From Arthrobacter sp. HY1533 (GTDB taxonomy: Bacteria; Actinomycetota; Actinomycetes; Actinomycetales; Micrococcaceae), in contig NZ_JANKZF010000009.1 in NCBI RefSeq assembly GCF_027568515.1, positions 62,001 through 126,000 on the forward strand: a stretch of 64,000 bases of DNA. Direction: 5' to 3'. Below the pieces are notes generated by a model. It did not search any database, had not been told where the DNA came from, and was given only the letters and a program-made list of their open reading frames with translations. Every line of letters starts with the position of its first letter. Position 1 is the first letter of the stretch. Shown here piece after piece: positions 45,317-54,209 of the stretch. A program made the translations under genes and the position numbers.

Positions 45317-45850
45317 TCAGTGCCCCCGGAACCGCCGGAATCCCGGATCCACGGTTTCGGGTTCCACGTTCATGAGCCCGGCCGCCTGCTCGATCAGCAC
45401 CTCGTGGACAAGTTCACGGACCTGCCCCGGGGTGTCGCACAAGGCCTCAACGGGGTGCCGGTAGATCGCAATCACCGCGGGTTCGCCGGGTGAGTCTGCC
45501 CTTCCCGGGATGGCCGGGGTGAACTTGCCCAGGGGTGCCTGGGTGCCGGCTGCGATGAGCGCCTCCAGCTTGCCCGGAACCTCCTCAACCAGGTACTCCA
45601 CGGGTTCCAGGGCCTCGGGCCACAGGGAGCGGAGCCGGTCGGCGGAGTCCACCACCAGGTCCTCGAATTTTTCGCTGCGCGTGCGGTAGGCGGGCAGTGT
45701 GGACGGGATGAGCTCCCCGCGCAGCCCGCGGCCGTGCCTGTCGCGGCGCCGGCGCGAAAAGGGCCGGGCATTGGCCGGGGCCTTGGCGGCATCCCCCGGT
45801 TCCAGCGAAATGGTGAGCGGCTGCCCGCTGCTTCCGGCGTTGAACTCCAT
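45317..45850 (-). CDS. Metallopeptidase (zincin, DUF1025) family protein, degenerate HExxH
   Basis: 177 residues, the small zincin-like family found next to whiB and DUF3499 in actinobacteria. Fold elements: PAYRTRSEKFEDLVVDSADRL, LGKFTPAIPGRADSPGEPAVIAIYRHPVE, and the zinc-helix position ELVHEVLIEQAAGL. That helix reads HEVLIEQ (149-155) instead of HExxH, so the second His is missing and peptidase activity is doubtful. TACAGT (plus strand 45857-45862) sits six bases before the ATG, indicating a leaderless transcript. It is divergent from DUF3499, with a 67-base gap. Confidence 0.82.
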   Translation of the reverse strand: MEFNAGSSGQPLTISLEPGDAAKAPANARPFSRRRRDRHGRGLRGELIPSTLPAYRTRSEKFEDLVVDSADRLRSLWPEALEPVEYLVEEVPGKLEALIAAGTQAPLGKFTPAIPGRADSPGEPAVIAIYRHPVEALCDTPGQVRELVHEVLIEQAAGLMNVEPETVDPGFRRFRGH

Positions 45851-45917
45851 GGATTCACTGTAGGCGCGGGGCCGCCCAAGGGGAAATAATGCGGCAGTGG
45901 GGGTAGTCTTGGGGATC

Positions 45918-46322
45918 GTGGGAACCCTTCGTCAATGCACCCGATCCGCCTGCCGTGAAGCGGCCGTGGCCACTTTGACGTACGTGTACGCCGATTCAAC
46001 CGCCGTTTTGGGCCCGCTGGCCACCTTTGCCGAGCCGCACTGCTACGACCTGTGCGCCAAGCATTCCGAACGCCTGACGGCGCCCCTGGGCTGGGAAGTC
46101 ATCCACCTGGCCCGCTCAGACAAGCCGCCCGTGCCCGGCCCCGACGACCTCCTGGCCCTGGCCGACGCCGTGCGCGAGGCCGCCAACGCAGGCCAGGAAG
46201 CCGAGACCGAACCCGCAGGCGCCCCGGCCCGGCGGGAATTCCGCGGCACGCTGGAACCTCCTGCGCACGCACCCGGAACAGGAACCGGACGCCGCGCGCA
46301 CCTGCGCATCCTGCGGGACTGA
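45918..46322 (+). CDS. DUF3499 family zinc-ribbon-like protein
   Basis: A 134-residue small actinobacterial protein. The first 60 residues contain two Cys pairs (QCTRSACREAA and HCYDLCAKHSERL), a probable zinc ribbon, followed by TAPLGWEVIHL. The remaining half is a disordered Ala/Pro/Glu-rich tail. GTG at 45918 is used; TAGTCT (45904-45909) lies eight bases ahead, slightly long for a leaderless start. Function is unknown, but the family is a fixed companion of whiB2, the zincin protein and phosphomannomutase in actinobacteria. Confidence 0.85.
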   Translation: MGTLRQCTRSACREAAVATLTYVYADSTAVLGPLATFAEPHCYDLCAKHSERLTAPLGWEVIHLARSDKPPVPGPDDLLALADAVREAANAGQEAETEPAGAPARREFRGTLEPPAHAPGTGTGRRAHLRILRD

Positions 46323-46412
46323 CCCTCCGGGCACCCGCAGCGCCCCAACAGCAACGGCCCACAGGCCACACCACCGCTGGCCACAGCCGGCCCGGAAGCG
46401 AAACGGAAGACC

Positions 46413-46592
46413 ATGGCGAAACTGAGCGAGAACCTGATGGCAGTGCTGCGCTGCCCCGTGACAGGATCCACCCTGGTGCAGGAGAACGGCGAGCTGGTCA
46501 GCACGGCCAACGGCCCCGACGGCACCCCGCTGCACTACGCCATTGACGAGGGCATCGCCCTCCTGCTGCGTCCGGAGCAAATCACCGCGTAG
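46413..46592 (+). CDS. Trm112 family protein
   Basis: A 59-residue protein, [19 protein letters not shown] at its start. The Trm112 fold is suggested by [18 protein letters not shown] and the C-terminal [13 protein letters not shown]. Only one Cys of the zinc knuckle remains, as is common in bacterial members. Trm112 proteins are partners that activate methyltransferases acting on tRNA, rRNA or release factors. GGAAGA lies just upstream of the ATG. It sits between DUF3499 and ahcY, 34 bases before the latter; a link with SAM-dependent methylation, whose by-product ahcY removes, is attractive but inferred. Confidence 0.85.
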   Translation: MAKLSENLMAVLRCPVTGSTLVQENGELVSTANGPDGTPLHYAIDEGIALLLRPEQITA

Positions 46593-46626
46593 AGGTTTTA
46601 TCCCGCCCCACCGAAGGAGATATTCC

Positions 46627-48120
46627 ATGAGCCCGTCAACTTCAGCGGCCCTGGCGCCGTCGGACTACAAGGTTGCCAACATTTCCCTGGCGGCCGCGGG
46701 GCGGCACCAGATCCGCCTGGCGGAGTTTGAAATGCCGGGGCTCATGAGCCTTCGCACGGAATATCGGGACAGCCAGCCGCTCAAGGGCGCCCGCATTGCC
46801 GGCTCACTGCACATGACGGTTCAAACTGCTGTGCTCATCGAGACGCTGACGGCGCTGGGCGCCGAGGTCCGCTGGGCCTCGTGCAACATCTTCTCCACGC
46901 AGGACGAGGCCGCCGCGGCGGTCGTGGTGGGCTCCGGCACCCCCGAGAACCCCACAGGCGTTCCCGTGTTCGCCTGGAAGGGCGAGACCCTGGCGGAATA
47001 CTGGTGGACGGCCCAGCAGATCCTCAGCTGGCCCGGGGCGGACACGGATCTGGCCAAGGGCCCCAACATGATCCTGGACGACGGCGGCGACGCCACCATG
47101 CTGGTCCACAAGGGCGCAGAGTTTGAGGCGGCAGGGGCAGTCCCGGACGCCACCGATGCCGACTCCGAGGAAGGCACCATTTTCCTCTCCGTGCTGCGTG
47201 AGTCCCTGGCGCAGGACCCGCAGAAGTGGACGCGCATCGCGGCGGAAATCCTCGGCGTCACCGAGGAAACCACCACGGGTGTGCACCGCCTGTACCAGCT
47301 CGCGGCAGAGGGCAAGCTGCTGTTCCCGGCCATCAACGTCAACGACTCCGTCACGAAGTCCAAGTTCGACAACAAGTACGGCATCCGCCATTCCCTGCCC
47401 GACGGGATCATGCGCGCCACTGATGTGCTCATTGGCGGCAAGGTGGCCGTGGTCTGCGGCTACGGCGACGTGGGCAAGGGCTCGGCGGAGGCGCTGCGCG
47501 GCCAGGGGGCCCGGGTCATCGTCACCGAGATCGACCCCATCTGCGCCCTGCAGGCCGCCATGGACGGCTACCAGGTGGCGAAGCTGGAAACCGTGCTGGA
47601 GCAGGGCGACATCTTTGTCACCACCACGGGCGGCCTGGGCATCATTTCCGCCGCCAACATGCTCAAGATGAAGAACAAGGCCATTGTGGGCAACGTGGGC
47701 CACTTCGACAACGAGATCGACATGGCGGGGCTGGCCAAGCTCGACGGCGCGGTGAAGGTTGAGATCAAGCCGCAGGTCCACGAGTGGGTCTTCGATCAGG
47801 GAACAGCCAACGAGCGTTCCATCATCGTGCTCTCGGAGGGCCGCCTGCTGAACCTGGGCAACGCCACGGGGCACCCGTCGTTTGTCATGTCCAACTCCTT
47901 CACCAACCAGGTGATTGCGCAGATCGAGATCTTCACCAAGGTGGGCAACGGTGAATACGGCAAGTCCGTGTACGTGCTGCCGAAGATCCTGGACGAGAAG
48001 GTGGCCCGCCTGCACCTGGATGCGCTGGGCGTGGAGCTGACCGAGCTCAGTGCCGAGCAGGCCGCCTATCTGGACCTTGACCCGGCTGGCCCGTACAAGC
48101 CCAGCCACTACCGCTACTAG
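46627..48120 (+). CDS. ahcY: S-adenosylhomocysteinase
   Basis: The 497-residue NAD-dependent enzyme splits S-adenosylhomocysteine to adenosine and homocysteine, closing the activated-methyl cycle. The N-terminal segment [20 protein letters not shown], the NAD site [11 protein letters not shown], the central [19 protein letters not shown] and the C-terminal [14 protein letters not shown] are all canonical. The length is that of the actinobacterial/eukaryotic class with the extra ~40-residue segment. The ATG at 46627 has AAGGAG seven bases upstream; the frame is open earlier inside the Trm112 gene by chance. It is followed nine bases later by an MBL hydrolase. Confidence 0.97.
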   Translation: MSPSTSAALAPSDYKVANISLAAAGRHQIRLAEFEMPGLMSLRTEYRDSQPLKGARIAGSLHMTVQTAVLIETLTALGAEVRWASCNIFSTQDEAAAAVVVGSGTPENPTGVPVFAWKGETLAEYWWTAQQILSWPGADTDLAKGPNMILDDGGDATMLVHKGAEFEAAGAVPDATDADSEEGTIFLSVLRESLAQDPQKWTRIAAEILGVTEETTTGVHRLYQLAAEGKLLFPAINVNDSVTKSKFDNKYGIRHSLPDGIMRATDVLIGGKVAVVCGYGDVGKGSAEALRGQGARVIVTEIDPICALQAAMDGYQVAKLETVLEQGDIFVTTTGGLGIISAANMLKMKNKAIVGNVGHFDNEIDMAGLAKLDGAVKVEIKPQVHEWVFDQGTANERSIIVLSEGRLLNLGNATGHPSFVMSNSFTNQVIAQIEIFTKVGNGEYGKSVYVLPKILDEKVARLHLDALGVELTELSAEQAAYLDLDPAGPYKPSHYRY

Positions 48121-48129
48121 GGCCCGGCC

Positions 48130-48948
48130 ATGACCGAGCCCTGGGAGCAGACCGGCACGTTTGTCCGGCGCCGCCGCGCCGAGAACCCGGGCCCCATGAC
48201 CCTGGACGGCACCAACTCGTACGTGTTGCGTGCGCCGGGTTCCGCTGGCGTGGTGGTGGTTGACCCCGGGCCGCTGCTGGAGGGGCACCTCGCTACATTG
48301 GCCGCGGCCGGCGCCGTGGAGCTCATCCTCATCACGCACCTGCACGCGGACCACACCGGCGGCAGCGCCCGGTTGCACGAGCTGACGGGCGCGCCCGTGC
48401 GGGCTGCCCTGCCGGAGTTCTGCCACGGCGGGGAACCCCTTGGCGACGGCGAACTCATCCATGCGGGCGGCCTCACCGTCACGGTGCTGGCCACGCCCGG
48501 CCACACGAGCGACTCACTGTGCTTCGCCGTCTCGGCGGCCGGCCCCGATGGCTCGGTGGAGCACGTGGTGTTCACGGGTGACACCATCCTGGGCAGTGGC
48601 AGCACGGTGCTCGACTACCCTGACGGGAAGCTGGGGGACTATCTGGACTCGCTCGCCGCGCTGCGCCGCTGGGGGATCACGCACGGGACGGCAGGGAACC
48701 CGGTTGCGGCGCTGCCCGGGCACGGGCCGGTGCTGGCGGACCTGGCCGCGGCAGCGCAGGCCTATGAGGCGCACCGGGCCGAGCGGATCGCACAGGTGCG
48801 GGCCGCCGTCGAACATTTGGAAAAGGCCGGCGCGGGGGAGCCAACTGCCGAGCAGGTGACGGCGGCCGTGTACGGCGACGTGCCGGCGAATTTGCAGGGC
48901 GCGGCGCGGCTTTCGGTCGAGGCGCAGCTGCAGTACCTGCGCGGCTGA
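48130..48948 (+). CDS. MBL-fold metallo-hydrolase (LACTB2-like)
   Basis: 272 residues. The metallo-beta-lactamase zinc motif THLHADHTGG provides His70, His72, Asp74 and His75; ATPGHTSDSLCF gives a further His, and FTGDTILG the bridging Asp. A helical C-terminal region (HLEKAGAGEPTAEQVTAAVYGDVP) is typical of the LACTB2/endoribonuclease-like subgroup. It starts nine bases after ahcY and is probably co-transcribed. The substrate is unknown; hydrolysis of an RNA or thioester is common in the group. Confidence 0.88.
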   Translation: MTEPWEQTGTFVRRRRAENPGPMTLDGTNSYVLRAPGSAGVVVVDPGPLLEGHLATLAAAGAVELILITHLHADHTGGSARLHELTGAPVRAALPEFCHGGEPLGDGELIHAGGLTVTVLATPGHTSDSLCFAVSAAGPDGSVEHVVFTGDTILGSGSTVLDYPDGKLGDYLDSLAALRRWGITHGTAGNPVAALPGHGPVLADLAAAAQAYEAHRAERIAQVRAAVEHLEKAGAGEPTAEQVTAAVYGDVPANLQGAARLSVEAQLQYLRG

Positions 48949-49042
48949 AACAATCCGCGCGGCCCCGAACCGGACTCCATAACAACCCCGTAACGGCGGG
49001 GATGTTTGCCTTACGGCGGCGGAAGCGTGGCCGAACGTGACG

Positions 49043-49048
49043 TAAAAT
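49043..49048 (+). promoter_or_regulatory. Probable -10 element for the L,D-transpeptidase gene
   Basis: TAAAAT in CGTGACGTAAAATAAGTAGG, a good -10 match in an AT-rich pocket 66 bases upstream of the ATG. No clear -35 is seen. Confidence 0.4.
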
Positions 49049-49114
49049 AAGTAGGTGGTGCACTTCGCGCCGACGCCAAGGACCTTGAATAAGTCCACCG
49101 ATTGGGGAGTTCGC

Positions 49115-50344
49115 ATGGCTGAGTTGCAAGAGACCAAGAAGCGCCGCAAAGGGTTGCGGGTCGCGCTGATTTCCTTGGTCGCTCTCGGTATGGCCGTCAC
49201 GGGCACCGGCTGCAGCGTCGTCGCCAACAACGCAGCCCCGGGTCCGGCCACCTCCACGGCGGCACCTTCCACCACCCCGCCGGCCGTCCCGGCCACCATC
49301 GCCGTCAACACCAAGGACGGCGCCACCTCCGTCAACCCGGCAGGCGAGATTGCCGCCGAGGTCACCAACGGAACAGTGGCCACCGCCATCCTGAAGGAAA
49401 CCACCAGCGGCGAAAACGTTGCCGGCGACCTTGTGGTCAGCGGCCGGAAGTGGATCAGCAAGGCTCCGTTGAAGTTCGACACCGCCTACACCTTCGACGT
49501 CACGGCGGCCGACGCCGGCGGCACCAAGACCACCAAAACCACCAAGTTCCACACAGTTCCCGCCTCGCATGAGGCCGACGCCGTCATGTACCCGGGCGCC
49601 GATGAAACCGTGGGCGTTGCCCAGCCCCTGCAGTTCGTCTTCAGCGAGCCGGTGGTGAACAAGGAGGCCGTGGAAAAGGCCATCAAGATCACCACCAGCA
49701 CGGGCCAGCCCGGCGCGTTCCGCTGGTACTCCGACACGCTGCTGCGCTACCGTGGCGCCGAATACTGGCCGGCCAACTCCAAGATCAACGTGGACATGAA
49801 GCTGTTTGGCATGGACATCGGCAACGGCATGATCGGCAACTTCAACAAGAACTACAACATCAACATTGGCAACAAGGTTGTGATGGAGGCCGACGCCGCC
49901 GCGCACAGCGTGAGCATCCTGGTCAACGACGTTGTAGCCCAGACATTCCCGGCCACCATGGGCGACGAGGCGTTCCCCTCGGCCTCCGGCTTCATGGTGG
50001 TGACCAACGACAAGCAGCGCTACGCCACGTTCAAGGCCTCCACGATCGGCCTCAAGCCGGGCGACCCCGGCGACTACGGCTCGGTAGACGTCGAATTTGC
50101 CACCCGCATGGCCAACAGCGGCATCTTCATCCACCAGGCCACGCCGTCGGCCATGCCCTACCTGGGTGTCGCCAACCTGTCCCACGGCTGCATTGGGCTT
50201 TCCGCCGAAGGTGCCGGCTGGGTGTTCAACAACATGCGTCCCGGCGACATCGTCCACACAGTGGGCACCCCCAACGAGACCATCGCCCCCACCGACGGTT
50301 TCGGCGACTGGAACATCCCGTTCGAGCAGTACGCTTCGCGGTAA
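49115..50344 (+). CDS. L,D-transpeptidase lipoprotein (LdtMt2-like)
   Basis: A 409-residue envelope enzyme that forms 3-3 crosslinks between meso-diaminopimelate or Lys residues, or anchors proteins. An N-terminal lipoprotein signal ends in the lipobox AVTGTGC with Cys33, then come a Thr/Pro linker and Ig-like beta domains (about 60-250). The YkuD catalytic domain shows IFIHQ and LSHGCIGLS with Cys359. A WNIPFEQY tail follows. The architecture is that of mycobacterial Ldt proteins. The ATG at 49115 has GGGGAG five bases upstream. A likely promoter lies near 49043. Confidence 0.92.
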   Translation: MAELQETKKRRKGLRVALISLVALGMAVTGTGCSVVANNAAPGPATSTAAPSTTPPAVPATIAVNTKDGATSVNPAGEIAAEVTNGTVATAILKETTSGENVAGDLVVSGRKWISKAPLKFDTAYTFDVTAADAGGTKTTKTTKFHTVPASHEADAVMYPGADETVGVAQPLQFVFSEPVVNKEAVEKAIKITTSTGQPGAFRWYSDTLLRYRGAEYWPANSKINVDMKLFGMDIGNGMIGNFNKNYNINIGNKVVMEADAAAHSVSILVNDVVAQTFPATMGDEAFPSASGFMVVTNDKQRYATFKASTIGLKPGDPGDYGSVDVEFATRMANSGIFIHQATPSAMPYLGVANLSHGCIGLSAEGAGWVFNNMRPGDIVHTVGTPNETIAPTDGFGDWNIPFEQYASR

Positions 50345-50373
50345 CGAACACGGGAAATTGCCGGTCCCTCACG

Positions 50374-50379
50374 TAGCAT
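50374..50379 (+). promoter_or_regulatory. Leaderless -10 element of the tad-linked prepilin peptidase gene
   Basis: TAGCAT, seven bases before the ATG at 50387. The same hexamer and spacing occur before the other prepilin peptidase gene at 18845. Confidence 0.45.
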
Positions 50380-50386
50380 CAGCCGT

Positions 50387-50890
50387 ATGATCACTGTGCT
50401 GCGGGAACTCTGGACTGACACGCCCATTGCCTTTTGGCTGGTGCTCGCGGCGGGTCTGTACTACGTGGTGATGGCGGTGCGCCTGACCATCGTTGACATC
50501 AAGCACAAGCTGCTGCCCAACCGCATTGTGTTCCCCTCGGCGGGCATCGCAGGGGTGCTGTTGCTCTCGGCCAGCCTGTTCATGCTCGACGGCGGCACCG
50601 CCTTGCGCACTGTCCTCGGCGCCGTGGTCATGTGGGCCGTTTACGTGGTGCTGCGGTTGATCTCCCCGTCCAGCATGGGCTACGGCGACGTCAAGCTGGC
50701 CTTCGTGCTGGGGCTGTACCTGGGCTTCATTGGCTGGTCGGCTGTATTTTGGGGGACCGTCCTGGCATTCCTGTTTGGCGCCGTCTGGGGGCTCGCCCTC
50801 ATCGTGACACGCAAAGGCACCGGCAAGACCCAGATCCCGTTCGGACCCTTCATGCTTGCCGGTGCCTTGGTAGCGATGGTGGCGGGCTAG
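50387..50890 (+). CDS. A24-family prepilin peptidase, probable TadV of the Flp pilus
   Basis: 167 residues, about six helices. The catalytic Asp pair is in LTIVDIKHKLLP and GYGDVKLAFVLGLYLG. There is no methylation domain. It is convergent with the tad operon and shares the four bases CTAG with the tadC stop, so this copy is the natural processor of the Flp prepilin. The paralogue at 18845 is about as long and similar in layout (GTGKTQIPFGPFMLAGAL here, GTAKSAIPFGPAMLAGAL there). Confidence 0.88.
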   Translation: MITVLRELWTDTPIAFWLVLAAGLYYVVMAVRLTIVDIKHKLLPNRIVFPSAGIAGVLLLSASLFMLDGGTALRTVLGAVVMWAVYVVLRLISPSSMGYGDVKLAFVLGLYLGFIGWSAVFWGTVLAFLFGAVWGLALIVTRKGTGKTQIPFGPFMLAGALVAMVAG

Positions 50891-51777
50891 AGACCGCCGC
50901 TAAACATCTTCACGATGCCGATGACGGCCGGGCTGAGGATCACAATGAACAGCACCGGGAGGATGGTGAAGATCAGCGGGAAGAGGATCTTCACCGGGAT
51001 CTTCATTGCTTTTTCTTCGGCGCGTTGGCGGCGCTTGATGCGCAGCTCGTCTGCCTGGGTTCGCAGGACCTTGGAAATGGAGATGCCGTACTTGTCCGCC
51101 TGGATGATGGCCCGAACGAACGTTTTCAAGTCCTTGACATCAGTACGTTCCACCAGTGCCAGATAAGACTCCGCACGGTTTCGGCCCATCTGGATGTCTT
51201 GCAGGGTTCGTCCCAGCTCATGGGCCAGTGGCCCCTTGCCAGTTGATGCGGCCCGTGCCATGGCCGATTCAAAGCCCAAGCCGGCCTGGACTGCAATCAA
51301 CATCTGGTCCAGGGTGTTGGGCAGCTCCATAGTTATGTTCTCTTGGCGGTCCTTCGCCCTGGAATCGAGAAGAACGTCCGGCACAAAATAGGCCAAAACG
51401 GTGGCAACGATCAACAGGACAAACCCCAATTTTCCTGGAGCCCTCACAACAATCAAGAGTCCCATAAGAAAGATTGAAAGCGCCAGCAGCGGCTTAATGA
51501 CCAGCAAGCGTTCCAGCGGCATCCCGGCCGGCCTGCCGGCACGGCTCAACAGCCTGAGCAGCCAGGCAATGTAGGACTTGGGAGCCAATTTGCGGCCCAG
51601 TTCATTCATTCGTTCATTGCTGGTCTTGGCGGATTTTGCCTTAATGGCAGAAGGGCCTTCCACAAGATTCTGGCGGATCTGTTTGCGGGTGCCGGTGTCG
51701 GCCGCCAATGTGGAGAACAGCAAGAATGAAAGTGGAAGGGTGATCAGCAGGACAGCGAGCAATGCTATTGGTGACAT
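50887..51777 (-). CDS. tadC: Tad pilus inner-membrane platform protein TadC
   Basis: A 296-residue type II secretion F-domain protein. It has an N-terminal helix, two helices near residues 90-130 (LLVIKPLLALSIFLMGLLIVV, LGFVLLIVATVLAYFVPDVLL) and a C-terminal one (ILFPLIFTILPVLFIVILSPAVIGIV). The F-domain core is LPNTLDQMLIAVQAGLGFESAMARAA, and KRRQRAEEKAMKIPVKILFPL is the common C-terminal motif. With TadB it forms the platform on which TadA drives Flp assembly. It is last in the operon, nine bases after tadB. Confidence 0.9.
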   Translation of the reverse strand: MSPIALLAVLLITLPLSFLLFSTLAADTGTRKQIRQNLVEGPSAIKAKSAKTSNERMNELGRKLAPKSYIAWLLRLLSRAGRPAGMPLERLLVIKPLLALSIFLMGLLIVVRAPGKLGFVLLIVATVLAYFVPDVLLDSRAKDRQENITMELPNTLDQMLIAVQAGLGFESAMARAASTGKGPLAHELGRTLQDIQMGRNRAESYLALVERTDVKDLKTFVRAIIQADKYGISISKVLRTQADELRIKRRQRAEEKAMKIPVKILFPLIFTILPVLFIVILSPAVIGIVKMFSGGL

Positions 51778-51786
51778 GACATTCCC

Positions 51787-52743
51787 CTAGAACTTAATCT
51801 TGACAACGGCTCGGAGCCACAGTCCGCCGAGCCCCATGAGAACCAAGGACACTACGAGCACAACAAGACCGAATGGCGATTTGAACAGCGGGGCAAAATA
51901 GCTGGGGCTGATGAGGGCCATGGCTGTTGAAAGGACGACCGGCAGACAAAACAAGACCAGCGCAGATGTTCTGCCCTCCGCACTGAGGGAATTCACTTGC
52001 CGTCGGATCTGGTTGCGGTCCCGGATGGTGTTGCCCACGTGGTCCAGGACTTCCGCCAAGTCGCCGCCCACCTCGCGGTTGATTTCAATGGCTTGGGCAA
52101 CCCAGCTGAAATCTTCGCTGTGCATTCTTGCCGCAGTCGCCATGAGGGACTCTCCGGTGTCCCGCCCAAGCCGCGTTTCATTGACCACCCTGGCCAATTC
52201 TTCGGACATGGGCGCGTCCGAGTCCGCGGCAGCGGCGTCGATGGCATGCATCATGCTGTGTCCGGCGCGCATGCCGCCGGACAGCAGTTGCAGCGTGTCA
52301 CCAAGTTGATCGTCAAAGGCGGTCTGCCGGCGTTCGGTGCGGAACTTGAGGAAGGCCCAGGCCAGGAGCGGGACCACGCCCAGCGCCAAGAATGCCAGGA
52401 TTGGCAGTTCCAACAATGTCAGCATCACTGCTGAAAGCGCAGTTACCGCGGCCACCCATATGATGAAATCAGCCGGCCGGGCCTTGACCCCGGCCAGTTC
52501 AAGCGTTGTGCCAAGGCTGTAGCGCACGCCTCGTCGCTCAAGGAGGCCGTTGATAGCTTCAGTGGCGGAACTGGTTGCCTTGGAAAGGGTTCCGGCGGCA
52601 GCATCACCTGTTCCTGTCGCCTTGATGGTGACAAGCTGGGAGCGGGGAACCTTGCTCTGCCGTGGCCGGAACACCACAAACAGTGCCACCAGGAGGGCGG
52701 CGAGGCACAGAAACACCCCCAACAAGATGACTCCGGCATTCAT
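51787..52743 (-). CDS. tadB: Tad pilus inner-membrane platform protein TadB
   Basis: 318 residues. The N-terminal helix AGVILLGVFLCLAALLVALFVVF is followed by a pair of helices near 95-135 and the F-domain (LGDTLQLLSGGMRAGHSMMHAIDAAAAD), then C-terminal SAEGRTSALVLFCLPVVLSTAMALIS. It overlaps tadA by four bases. Codon use in this gene and its tad neighbours is slightly less GC-biased than in the flanking housekeeping genes. Confidence 0.9.
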   Translation of the reverse strand: MNAGVILLGVFLCLAALLVALFVVFRPRQSKVPRSQLVTIKATGTGDAAAGTLSKATSSATEAINGLLERRGVRYSLGTTLELAGVKARPADFIIWVAAVTALSAVMLTLLELPILAFLALGVVPLLAWAFLKFRTERRQTAFDDQLGDTLQLLSGGMRAGHSMMHAIDAAAADSDAPMSEELARVVNETRLGRDTGESLMATAARMHSEDFSWVAQAIEINREVGGDLAEVLDHVGNTIRDRNQIRRQVNSLSAEGRTSALVLFCLPVVLSTAMALISPSYFAPLFKSPFGLVVLVVSLVLMGLGGLWLRAVVKIKF

Positions 52744-54209
52744 CGTGGGCTCCTGGAGGTGGGAACGTCGAAGATGCTTGGGGAAATCTTGATGCCAAGT
52801 TCCTCGAAGCGCTCCACAAAGCGTGGCCTTACGCCGGTGGCAACAGGCCTGCCCAGGAATCGGCCGTTGGCATCCACGCCCGCCGAATAGTCGAACAGGA
52901 ATGCGTCCTGCAGGGTCACCATGTCGCCCTCCATTCCCTGGACTTCGGTTACGTGTGTGACCCTGCGCGTGCCATCGCGGAGGCGGGTGATTTGGACGAT
53001 CAGGTCCACGGCAGAAGAAACTTGTTCCCTAATGGCTCGCAGGGGCAGTTCCATGCCGGCCATCATGACGAGTGTTTCCAGGCGGGCGATGCAGTCGCGC
53101 GGGGAGTTGGCGTGAACGGTTGAGATGGAGCCGTCGTGGCCTGTGTTCATGGCCTGGAGCATGTCCAGGCTTTCCCCGCCGCGGACCTCGCCAACCACAA
53201 TCCTGTCGGGGCGCATGCGCAGCGAGTTTCGCAGCAGGTCCCTGATGGCGATTTCACCTTTGCCCTCAATGTTGGGGGGACGGCTTTCCAACCGGATCAC
53301 ATGCTCCTGCTGCAATTGCAGTTCCACGGAATCCTCGATGGTGATGATCCGGTCGCCTGGGGGGATGAAAGAGGACAAGACATTGAGCAGGGTTGTCTTT
53401 CCTGTTCCCGTGCCGCCGGAGACGATGATGTTCATGCGGGCCCACACGCACGCATGGAGCAATTCAGCCATTTCGGTGGACAGGGTGCCGAAATCAATCA
53501 GGTCCTGGACGGTCAACGGCACATGGCTGAACTTGCGGATCGTCACGGTGGGGCCATTGACCGCCAGCGGCGGAATGATCACATTGACACGGGACCCGTC
53601 GGGAAGTCGTGCATCCACCAGGGGGGAGGACTCGTCGATCCGGCGGCCTACCTTTGAGACAATCCTGTCAATGACGCGCCGCAACGTGGCTTCATTGCTA
53701 AACCGGAAATGGGTTTGTGAGATTTGGCCCTGCCGCTCAATGTAGATGGGGTCGGTCCCATTTACCATGATCTCGGTGATGGTGGGGTCGTCCAACAGGC
53801 GCTGAAGCGGACCATAACCCAGAACGTCGTCCGAGACTTCCTTGATCAGTCGGCGGCGTTCTTCTTGGGAAAGAGCTGCCTGTTCGTCCTGGATGATGCT
53901 GGCCAATTCCTCAGCGGCAAGCTTGTTCAGCTCTTCCTCAGCCATGTTTGGATCGCTCAACCGAGCACCCAGCCGCTCGAACAGGGCCTCGGAGGCGCGC
54001 TGCTTGAGTCCGGCCAGGCCGTCAGTGAGCGGGCGGGAAGGGTCCGCCTCCAGACTGCCTCCGGGTTGGCCCGGACCCTGTGGATTGGGGGGAAGCATCA
54101 GGCCGGGATGCGTGTACTGTGCCGGTCCCGTGGATTCCACGGGGGGCTGGGGTGCGGCATGGCTGGGCGACGCGCCGCGAACTGCGGCCAGGCGTTCCGT
54201 GAGGTTCAT
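52740..54209 (-). CDS. tadA: Tad/Flp pilus assembly ATPase TadA (CpaF)
   Basis: A 489-residue secretion ATPase. A Pro/Gln-rich N-terminal region (1-75) precedes helical EEELNKLAAEELASIIQDEQ. The core has YGPLQRLLDDPTITEIMVNG, the Walker A GGTGTGKTT (265-273), an Asp-box region ITIEDSVELQL, and a Walker B and His-box around MRPDRIVVGEVRGGESLDMLQAMNTGHDGS. It powers extension of the Flp pilus. Four-base overlaps join it to tadB and tadZ, so translation is coupled. Confidence 0.95.
   Translation of the reverse strand: MNLTERLAAVRGASPSHAAPQPPVESTGPAQYTHPGLMLPPNPQGPGQPGGSLEADPSRPLTDGLAGLKQRASEALFERLGARLSDPNMAEEELNKLAAEELASIIQDEQAALSQEERRRLIKEVSDDVLGYGPLQRLLDDPTITEIMVNGTDPIYIERQGQISQTHFRFSNEATLRRVIDRIVSKVGRRIDESSPLVDARLPDGSRVNVIIPPLAVNGPTVTIRKFSHVPLTVQDLIDFGTLSTEMAELLHACVWARMNIIVSGGTGTGKTTLLNVLSSFIPPGDRIITIEDSVELQLQQEHVIRLESRPPNIEGKGEIAIRDLLRNSLRMRPDRIVVGEVRGGESLDMLQAMNTGHDGSISTVHANSPRDCIARLETLVMMAGMELPLRAIREQVSSAVDLIVQITRLRDGTRRVTHVTEVQGMEGDMVTLQDAFLFDYSAGVDANGRFLGRPVATGVRPRFVERFEELGIKISPSIFDVPTSRSPR

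Noticed and set aside
46543-46626. A longer ahcY starting inside the Trm112 gene.
   Set aside because: The ATG at 46627 has an excellent AAGGAG and matches the family start.
46804-48504. A 566-codon minus-strand open frame.
   Set aside because: It is antisense to ahcY and the MBL hydrolase, has His/Gly/Val-rich composition and no motif.
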